Positions 23,685 to 28,318 of a stretch of 28,318 nt of DNA are shown here, piece by piece. The stretch's first letter is position 1. Each line of letters begins with the position of its first letter. The stretch is from ZC4RG35 sp040878345. Lineage in GTDB: Bacteria; Actinomycetota; Acidimicrobiia; Spongiisociales; ZC4RG35. Under the pieces are notes generated by a model, which was given only the letters and a program-made list of their open reading frames with translations, did no database searches and had not been told where the DNA came from. The stretch covers positions 1 through 28,318 of the forward strand of contig JBBDML010000011.1 in assembly GCA_040878345.1 (NCBI GenBank), read 5' to 3'. The position numbers and the translations under genes are program-made.

Positions 23685-24074
23685 GTGGACGAGCATCCCA
23701 ATGTGACCCTGGTGCGCAAGGCACTCGAAGCCTTCGCCGCCGGCGAGATGATGGAGTTCGGTGACGTGCTCGCCGAAGACGTGAAATGGCATCAGATCGG
23801 GGGGCCGACACTCCGCGGCATCCAGGAGCTGGTCGGCCAGATGCCCGGATCAGACGTCGACTTCCAGGTCGAGCTTCACGATGTGGTCGGCAACGATGAC
23901 CATGTGGTGGGGCTGGTGGTGGCCAACGTGAAGGCCGGGGACCTCGAGATCACATATCGCACCGCCGAGGTGTATCACGTCGTCGACGGCAAGGTGACCG
24001 AGCGTTGGGCGATGTCCGACGACACCGAGTCGATCAACACATTCTTCGGGAAGCTGGCTGAGCAGACCGCCTGA
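23685..24074 (+). CDS. NTF2-like / SnoaL-like protein (129 aa)
   Basis: The 129-residue protein has the cone-shaped NTF2-like fold pattern: an N-terminal helix pair (VTLVRKALEAFAAGEMMEFGDVLAEDVKWH), a PTLRGIQELVGQM segment, and C-terminal strands ending in EVYHVVDGKVTERWAMSDDTESINTFF. Such proteins bind or isomerise small hydrophobic molecules, or only act as ligand binders; no catalytic residue can be assigned with confidence. The start is GTG at 23685 with AAAGGA (23672-23677) 7 nt upstream. It is divergent from the ArsR/SRPBCC regulator, and the operator centre lies about 75 bp upstream of its start, so it is a candidate target. Confidence 0.8.
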   Translation: MDEHPNVTLVRKALEAFAAGEMMEFGDVLAEDVKWHQIGGPTLRGIQELVGQMPGSDVDFQVELHDVVGNDDHVVGLVVANVKAGDLEITYRTAEVYHVVDGKVTERWAMSDDTESINTFFGKLAEQTA

Positions 24075-24114
24075 CACGACGGGATGACCGCGGCGTGCGG
24101 CCAGCGCGTGAGAC

Positions 24115-24627
24115 CTACCGGTTCTCTGCCTGCCGCTTGATCCCTTTGAGGATCTCGGATCTGATCAGGCCACTGAATGGGCCGACCACACGCCAGTACC
24201 TCTCGAACTTGACGCGGCTGGCGTCGTCGGTGCAGGAGACCCTGGTCTCGGTGGTCAGGCGGGTATGGCCCAGCTCGGGCTCATCGAGCTCGAAACTCCA
24301 CGTTGCTTTGGCATGACCGGGCTCGTCGAACGCCATGAAGTCGTCGGGCCTGAGACGCACCAGTCCCCCCGATGGTCTCCAGAACTGCCCGATCACCCCG
24401 AGGACCCTCCACCGGGGCTCGACTTCATCCAACAGCGTGAAACCGAGCCCCTCGAGGTCGAAGGACCTCCTCACACCGCTCATCCCGCGTATGGAGAGCA
24501 GGGACCTGACCACTCGGGAGCCGGACAGGTCGAGGTCGCGGACCTTTGGCCAAACCACGGGGGGCGCACGGTCGATCAAGACGTGGTGTCGGCTGACGCT
24601 GTCCCGTGGGGACAGGAAGTCCTCCAT
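24115..24627 (-). CDS. SRPBCC-like hypothetical protein (170 aa)
   Basis: The 170-residue protein starts MEDFLSPRDSVSRHHVLIDRAP and shows the pattern of a lipid/polyketide-cyclase-like cavity protein: an N-terminal strand, a central segment GFTLLDEVEPRWRVLGVIGQFWRP, then strands KATWSFELDEP and HTRLTTETRVSCTDD, and a long C-terminal helix (WRVVGPFSGLIRSEILKGIKRQAE). Similar proteins occur in actinobacteria without known function. It has no signal peptide. A longer frame reaches 24696 but overlaps the CAP-domain gene; the ATG at 24627 is 17 bp after that gene's stop codon, so the two are probably co-transcribed. The family assignment is by pattern only. Confidence 0.75.
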   Translation of the reverse strand: MEDFLSPRDSVSRHHVLIDRAPPVVWPKVRDLDLSGSRVVRSLLSIRGMSGVRRSFDLEGLGFTLLDEVEPRWRVLGVIGQFWRPSGGLVRLRPDDFMAFDEPGHAKATWSFELDEPELGHTRLTTETRVSCTDDASRVKFERYWRVVGPFSGLIRSEILKGIKRQAENR

Positions 24628-24644
24628 TGTGGCGACCCTGGCCT

Positions 24645-25388
24645 TCAGCCGGCGAAGACTTGGACCGTCCAGATGGTGCCGTTGGGGTCCTGCCAAACCC
24701 CGACCCCGATGTGGCTGAAGCCACCCACCATGACGCTGTAGTGGCCACTGCTCGCTACGAGGGCGTTGAACACCGAGGACACCGAACCGCCCTTGCCTAC
24801 GTTCTCACCTGCAGTCGACCAGGGCGGGATCAGGGAGTTCAGGTTGGAGTGGGAGAGCGTGCCGTTCTCCCACATCGTCTTGGCCCAAGATCTGGCCCGT
24901 GAATCGAGACCACCGTCCCGGGTGAGGGCCGAGAGGCCGTTGGCGCCGCGCAGTGAGTTGATCCTGGAGTAGAAGTCGGCCTCGTAATCGCCACGGAATT
25001 GCCCGGTGGCGGTGGGTGCCGTGGTCTGGGTGACAGTCGTGGTGGTGGCTGGCTTCGGTTTGGTGGTGGCCGATGACGTCGATGGGGGCCTGGTCGAGGG
25101 AGGGCTGGTGGTCGGGGGGACGGAATCGGTGGTGGTGGACGCCTCGGCGGCTCGGGCTTCGATCATGTCACTGAGGATCTCCTCCTCGTCCTCGAAGATG
25201 GGGCCCGAACCGACGAGGTTGGCGTGGAGGACACCGACAGTGGTGGTCGACGAGAGGTCGTGGAGCGGCGGCTCCTCATAGTCGGCGGCGAGCAGGTACC
25301 GGTCCTGATCGGTATCGCCGAACACCGCAACCATGCCCGCTGTGAGTGTGATGGCCGCTACCAGCGTGAGTAGCCAAATATGACGCAT
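24645..25388 (-). CDS. Secreted or anchored CAP-domain (SCP/PR1-like) protein
   Basis: The 247-residue protein has an N-terminal signal or membrane anchor (about 5-24, LLTLVAAITLTAGMVAVFG), a charged segment (about 35-85), a Thr/Pro/Ser-rich linker (about 86-128), and a CAP domain (about 130-247). Visible CAP motifs are ADFYSRINSLRGANGL, LDSRARSWAKTMWENGTLSHSN, TAGENVGKGG and HIGVGVW. Bacterial CAP proteins are extracellular and mostly of unknown role. The linker suggests the domain is held away from the membrane in the cell envelope. The ATG at 25388 has no Shine-Dalgarno sequence; TAGGGT lies about 24 nt upstream. It is followed closely by the SRPBCC-like gene. Confidence 0.87.
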   Translation of the reverse strand: MRHIWLLTLVAAITLTAGMVAVFGDTDQDRYLLAADYEEPPLHDLSSTTTVGVLHANLVGSGPIFEDEEEILSDMIEARAAEASTTTDSVPPTTSPPSTRPPSTSSATTKPKPATTTTVTQTTAPTATGQFRGDYEADFYSRINSLRGANGLSALTRDGGLDSRARSWAKTMWENGTLSHSNLNSLIPPWSTAGENVGKGGSVSSVFNALVASSGHYSVMVGGFSHIGVGVWQDPNGTIWTVQVFAG

Positions 25389-25448
25389 TTAGGATTGGGG
25401 GGAGAGTCACCCTAACCATCTACTGCGTGTGACGGCAACTGAGAGTGG

Positions 25449-26312
25449 TCAACCGAGACAGGTGATGGTGGGGAGACCGGAGACAGCCACCACCCAGGTC
25501 TCGCCAGAATCGACCGATGCCCACACCGTGTCGCCGAGCCCGGCATATACCGAGCCGGTCCTGACTGCGAGGCAGTGGGTGTCGATATTGTACTCGAACC
25601 ACTCTGGGAGCCCGACCGTCGCCGGCTCCAGCGGCCCCTCCCACAAGTCGCCTCGGTAGATGCGGGCCTGATTGCTGTCCGGGCCGGTCGAGGCCGAGAT
25701 CAGCAGGGTGTTCTCGATCACGGTGACCGCCCGGCAGTAGTCGGCGTGGAGCCCTTCGGTCCGGAAAACGAAGTCGTGACCGTTGTGAGACTGGGCGAGC
25801 CCCCACCCGGTGGCGGCAAAGATCGCACCCTGGAGTGTGGGGTGAGCGGTCACCTCGTGGACGTCGGCGTCTATGTCGATCGTGGGAACGAGCCCGGTGT
25901 CGTCGTAACGGAGGAGACCTCCGACATGGACGTTGACGTAGAGGGTTCGGTCGGCGTCGAGAGCCATCGACCTCACTGAGGGTGGCCCGCCCCAGGGGGT
26001 GTACCAATGCTCACTCCCGGGTGCATTGGCCAAGAACTCGTCCTCGACGACTTCCTCTCCCTCGAGGGCGAAGAGATGCCCACCGTCGGCGCCGATCCAC
26101 ACCGTCTCGGGGGTGGGCTGGATGCAGAGTGCCTTGGCCCGGTCGGGGAGAACTCCCACGATCTCCTCCATGTGGTGGACACGGCTCTTGCCGTCCACCG
26201 CCCACCACTCGTCGCCGAGACGGGAGACATGGTTGATCCGGGTCCCCTCGATGAGACGGGCTCCATCCTCGAGTCGGATCAGCCCTATGGCGGTGCCGAT
26301 CAGAAGACTCAT
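25449..26312 (-). CDS. Beta-propeller protein with BNR/Asp-box repeat (287 aa)
   Basis: The 287-residue protein is built of short beta-sheet repeats, for example GTAIGLIRLEDGARLIEG, PETVWIGADGGHLFALEG, GAIFAATGWGLAQSHNGHDF and GSVYAGLGDTVWASVDSGETW. The last contains the Asp-box pattern S-x-D-x-G-x-T-W that is typical of BNR/sialidase-like and Ycf48-like propellers. There is no signal peptide and no catalytic residue of a sialidase can be seen, so a binding or scaffold role is more likely. The ATG at 26312 lies 6 nt after TAGGGT. It sits between exported-protein genes on the same strand, 34 bp after the stop codon of the upstream gene and 60 bp before the CAP-domain gene. Confidence 0.78.
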   Translation of the reverse strand: MSLLIGTAIGLIRLEDGARLIEGTRINHVSRLGDEWWAVDGKSRVHHMEEIVGVLPDRAKALCIQPTPETVWIGADGGHLFALEGEEVVEDEFLANAPGSEHWYTPWGGPPSVRSMALDADRTLYVNVHVGGLLRYDDTGLVPTIDIDADVHEVTAHPTLQGAIFAATGWGLAQSHNGHDFVFRTEGLHADYCRAVTVIENTLLISASTGPDSNQARIYRGDLWEGPLEPATVGLPEWFEYNIDTHCLAVRTGSVYAGLGDTVWASVDSGETWVVAVSGLPTITCLG

Positions 26313-26318
26313 CCTTGA

Positions 26319-26324
26319 ACCCTA
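26319..26324 (-). promoter_or_regulatory. -10 hexamer of the beta-propeller gene (TAGGGT, 6 nt before ATG)
   Basis: TAGGGT on the minus strand is followed by TCAAGG and the ATG at 26312. It matches TANNNT with the usual phase. Confidence 0.5.
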
Positions 26325-26346
26325 TGCCACTCCGACCGGTACGGAG

Positions 26347-27192
26347 TCAGGGTCGCAGGACTGAGACGATCTCGGCCACCGGATAGCCCACTGCGGTGGT
26401 GGTGTTGGGGACGGCGAGAAAGAGCCAAGACCCGCCGACCACCCGCCATCGGGCGGTCCAGTCGTAGGAGACACTGAGGCTGGCGTCGTCGACCTTGGTC
26501 TCGAAGACATGGCTGGCGACCCCGTCCGGGTACCCGGTGAGCAGGTCGGGGCGGGCCGGGTAGGTGTCGCTCGTACCGTCGCCCCAGTCGACGATCACCG
26601 CCGAGACCTCGATCTCGACATCGAGTGTGGTCCCACCGCCGGAGAGCTGGGTGGCGTGGTCAGCGGGGACGGCCACCGCAACGAAGGTGTCGAGGCCGGT
26701 GACACCTTGGCCCGGCCTCGGGTTGAGGCCCGGTGTTGGCGGGGCGTGGATGTACTGGCTGACGTACTCCCACACCATGGCCACCGGATCGACGGCGGGA
26801 GCCGGCTCTGAGGTGCATCTGGGGAGGATGTCCCCGAGGATGATGATCCCGCCGGGCGCGCCGGGTTCGTCGATGCCCATGTCGGCATCCCCGTTGGCGT
26901 AGAGAGCCAGGATCAGGTACCGGGTAACCGCCGAGGTGTAGTACCAGCAGGGACCGGTGAGGTCGGTCCCGACATTGGGGTAGAGAAATGCGGGCACCGC
27001 GCTGTCCGAGGCGTAGTCGATGACATCGCCGCCGGCGACGCGACAGCGTGTGACTGTCTGAGATGTACCCAGGACATCTACCCGCGTGGCTACCCAGCAT
27101 GAGGCGAAGTCCTCGCCTAGAGCCGGGAGGGCCAACAGAACCAGAACTAAGACAAGGGAGGTGAGAGCAATGCTTTGCAATCGTTTTCCCAT
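26347..27192 (-). CDS. Secreted hypothetical protein with PKD-like domain (281 aa)
   Basis: The 281-residue protein has a clear signal peptide (MGKRLQSIALTSLVLVLVLL, then ALPALGED with an Ala-x-Ala-type cleavage region), a Cys-containing N-terminal part (SCWVATR, TRCRVAGG, GPCWYY, LPRCTS), and a C-terminal beta domain with VDWGDGTSDTYP and ASHVFETK, the hallmark of PKD-like domains. Four Cys in the exported part could form disulfides. I do not recognise the N-terminal domain. The ATG at 27192 has GGAGG 4 nt upstream and lies 46 nt inside the upstream gene, which suggests translational coupling. A longer frame to 27246 would bury the signal peptide. The protein probably acts in the envelope together with its neighbour. 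Confidence 0.75.
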   Translation of the reverse strand: MGKRLQSIALTSLVLVLVLLALPALGEDFASCWVATRVDVLGTSQTVTRCRVAGGDVIDYASDSAVPAFLYPNVGTDLTGPCWYYTSAVTRYLILALYANGDADMGIDEPGAPGGIIILGDILPRCTSEPAPAVDPVAMVWEYVSQYIHAPPTPGLNPRPGQGVTGLDTFVAVAVPADHATQLSGGGTTLDVEIEVSAVIVDWGDGTSDTYPARPDLLTGYPDGVASHVFETKVDDASLSVSYDWTARWRVVGGSWLFLAVPNTTTAVGYPVAEIVSVLRP

Positions 27193-27731
27193 AGGTCCTC
27201 CCGATACACCCACCAAGCAGCGAAGATCCACTCGCCAGATCTCCACCGAAGGACATCAACACCGCTACGAGCCGCCTGAGAGCCAAGAAAGGCCTCTGCG
27301 TTGGTCACCCCCCAGACCGCGAGACAATCCCCATCCGAACGGAGGATTTCGGTCTCCGAGAACACGAGCCCCTCGCGTCTAGGCGGAGAGACGAATTCCA
27401 TGACTCCGAACTGGTCCCGAGCGGTTTGGAGCTGCTCCTCGGTGGCGACCACCTCACGGATCCGATCCTCATCCTGGTTGTAGATCCCCTCGAACCAACC
27501 GAACCACAGCTCCCGCAAGACCTCTTCGGCCTCCTCCACCGTCTCGACGACATGGCTGCCGACGGTGGTCGCCTGATCCGACGGCGTCGAAGTGCTCGCT
27601 GAGGCGAAGGTGGTGGGCCTGGACGCCAACAACGTGGTCGAAGGGCTGGCCGAATCGTCCCGCGGCCAGAGCCACCAGACACCGATGGCCAGGCCGATCA
27701 CGAGGGTCACGGCCACGGCGTAGCGTGCCAC
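27147..27731 (-). CDS. Membrane-anchored hypothetical protein with Ser/Thr linker (194 aa)
   Basis: The 194-residue protein has an N-terminal membrane segment (about 4-22, YAVAVTLVIGLAIGVWWLW), a Ser/Thr-rich linker (about 28-58), and an outer domain (about 60-194) starting with an acidic helix (VETVEEAEEVLRELWFGWFEGIYNQDEDRI). Two Cys (SDGDCLAVWG and NDCKALL) may pair. The helix followed by strands WRSGEWIFAAWWVYRED is somewhat NTF2-like, but I cannot name a family. The GTG at 27731 is 6 nt after TAAATT, so the mRNA is probably leaderless. It is the first gene of the minus-strand run and its 3' end overlaps the next gene by 46 nt. Confidence 0.75.
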   Translation of the reverse strand: MARYAVAVTLVIGLAIGVWWLWPRDDSASPSTTLLASRPTTFASASTSTPSDQATTVGSHVVETVEEAEEVLRELWFGWFEGIYNQDEDRIREVVATEEQLQTARDQFGVMEFVSPPRREGLVFSETEILRSDGDCLAVWGVTNAEAFLGSQAARSGVDVLRWRSGEWIFAAWWVYREDLWENDCKALLSPPLS

Positions 27732-27737
27732 GGGACG

Positions 27738-27743
27738 AATTTA
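27738..27743 (-). promoter_or_regulatory. -10 hexamer of the first envelope-cluster gene (TAAATT, 6 nt before GTG)
   Basis: TAAATT on the minus strand is followed by CGTCCC and the GTG at 27731. It probably drives the gene pair 27147-27731 and 26347-27192. Confidence 0.5.
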
Positions 27744-27830
27744 CGACATCGGCCACCCAGAGTGAAGAGGGACGAGCCGGGCCGCGAAAAGACGTCCAAC
27801 GGACAGGTAGAGTCGGGAAAGGAGGTGTCT

Positions 27831-28202
27831 ATGGCTGATGAGACAGGGAACGGTCGTCACCCGTTCAGGTTCATGTTCAAATTCATGGTGTTCCTCGGCA
27901 TCCTGGGAGCTGCGATCCGTTTCCTGGCATCGAAGCGTGAGGAGTACGCCGGGCTGACCGAGTCCGAGGCACGAGAGCGGATGGAGTCGAAACTCAGTCC
28001 CAGGCTCGGGGAGGAGAAGGCCAGCGAGATCGCCGATCAGGTGGTTCCGGTCCTCAAGGATCGAGGGCTGCTCAAGAAGGCTCCCGGCGAGGAGATGATG
28101 GACAAGGCGAAGGGTGCTGCCGGGGACATGGCCCACAAGGCGAAGGACGTTGCCGAGGACGTGGCTGACAAGACCGAGGATATCGTCGACAAGCTGAGCT
28201 GA
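27831..28202 (+). CDS. Small membrane-anchored protein with C-terminal amphipathic helix (YtxH/LEA-like pattern)
   Basis: The 123-residue protein has an N-terminal membrane helix (about 11-31, HPFRFMFKFMVFLGILGAAIR), a charged middle (EEYAGLTESEARERMESKLSPRLGEEKASEIADQVVPVL), and a tail of repeated Lys/Ala/Asp segments (DKAKGAAGDMAHKAKDVAEDVADKTEDIVDKL) with about 11-residue periodicity. Such tails resemble YtxH and LEA-type stress proteins, but this is a composition-level likeness. The ATG at 27831 has a strong AAAGGAGGT Shine-Dalgarno sequence (27818-27826) and TAGAGT at 27809-27814 as a possible -10 box; the longer frame from 27762 would lack both. A hairpin terminator follows directly. 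Confidence 0.75.
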   Translation: MADETGNGRHPFRFMFKFMVFLGILGAAIRFLASKREEYAGLTESEARERMESKLSPRLGEEKASEIADQVVPVLKDRGLLKKAPGEEMMDKAKGAAGDMAHKAKDVAEDVADKTEDIVDKLS

Positions 28203-28203
28203 G

Positions 28204-28222
28204 GAAACCCGCTCGGGGTTTC
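28204..28222 (+). terminator. Intrinsic terminator after the small membrane protein
   Basis: GAAACCC (28204-28210) pairs with GGGTTTC (28216-28222) around a 5-nt loop, directly after the stop codon and followed by TTGTC. The right arm overlaps the start of the tandem repeat at 28219. Confidence 0.65.
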
Positions 28223-28318
28223 TTGTCACACCCGGCCCGTACGTTTCGGGTATGGGGAGAGTCGAGTCGTCATCAGGATTTCTTGTCACACCCGGGTCGT
28301 ACGTTTCGGGTATGGGGA
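28219..28318 (+). repeat. Two tandem 40-bp repeats with 60-bp period, at the window edge
   Basis: Units 28219-28258 and 28279-28318 match at 38 of 40 bases. Each holds TTTCTTGTCACACCCGG, then TACGTT, 6 nt and ATGGGGA. The second unit ends at the window edge, so more units may follow. Confidence 0.9.
28252..28318 (+). CDS. Possible start of a gene running off the window, with duplicated start
   Basis: Each repeat unit places an ATG (28252 and 28312) 6 nt after TACGTT, the same leaderless layout as the other genes here. The two ATGs are in the same frame because the period is 60 bp, and no stop codon occurs between them. Read from the first ATG, the second repeat unit would itself be translated (MGRVESSSGFLVTPG). 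Only 22 codons are visible, so neither product nor true start can be given. Confidence 0.3.
   Translation, partial: MGRVESSSGFLVTPGSYVSGMG

Overview
The window is dense, high-GC DNA from a free-living bacterium, almost certainly an actinobacterium and most plausibly of the class Acidimicrobiia. The pointers are a LigB-type ATP-dependent DNA ligase, a class III cyclase-domain/NB-ARC/TPR regulator, an LCP protein, Ser/Thr-Pro-rich linkers in the exported proteins, frequent GTG/TTG starts, and many genes whose start codon lies 6 to 9 nt after a TANNNT hexamer (the leaderless-mRNA layout common in actinobacteria). The taxonomy is inference; no rRNA or other marker gene is present.

Layout. 1-110: two copies of a palindromic repeat (a third, inverted, copy lies at 6779-6825). 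130-5704, plus strand: ligB, an LCP-family lipoprotein, a TPR/cyclase-homology protein, a rhomboid protease. 5712-7160: a small unknown protein, an endonuclease/exonuclease/phosphatase-fold protein and a small barrel-like protein. 7239-12647, minus strand: lon protease and a 1016-residue cyclase/NB-ARC/TPR regulator. 12715-14459, plus strand: an NAD-dependent epimerase-like protein and a RibD/DHFR-like reductase. 14491-18308, minus strand: ribokinase, nucleoside hydrolase and an S9 peptidase in one run, which reads as nucleoside (and perhaps peptide) salvage. 18374-22769, plus strand: acyltransferase 3, MFS exporter, a zinc-ribbon protein, a succinate-semialdehyde-type aldehyde dehydrogenase. 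22820-24074: an ArsR/SRPBCC regulator divergent from an NTF2-like protein, with a palindromic operator between them. 24115-27731, minus strand: five genes, three of them for exported or membrane-anchored proteins. 27831-28202: a small membrane-anchored helical protein. 28219 to the end: a 60-bp-period tandem repeat carrying a promoter and a start codon.

The most notable signal is in the translation starts. Three genes (epimerase, nucleoside hydrolase, acyltransferase) have no ATG/GTG/TTG upstream of conserved N-terminal sequence, yet each has an ATT or ATC exactly 6 nt after a -10-like hexamer, the same spacing seen at the ordinary leaderless genes of the window. Other points of interest are the inverted palindromic repeat family, the duplicated promoter/start at the right end, a perfect 22-bp hairpin after lon, an operator that fills the spacer of its own promoter, and a cyclase domain with two key residues replaced. 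No CRISPR array, tRNA, rRNA, transposase or phage gene was seen, and no gene-free stretch exceeds 300 bases.
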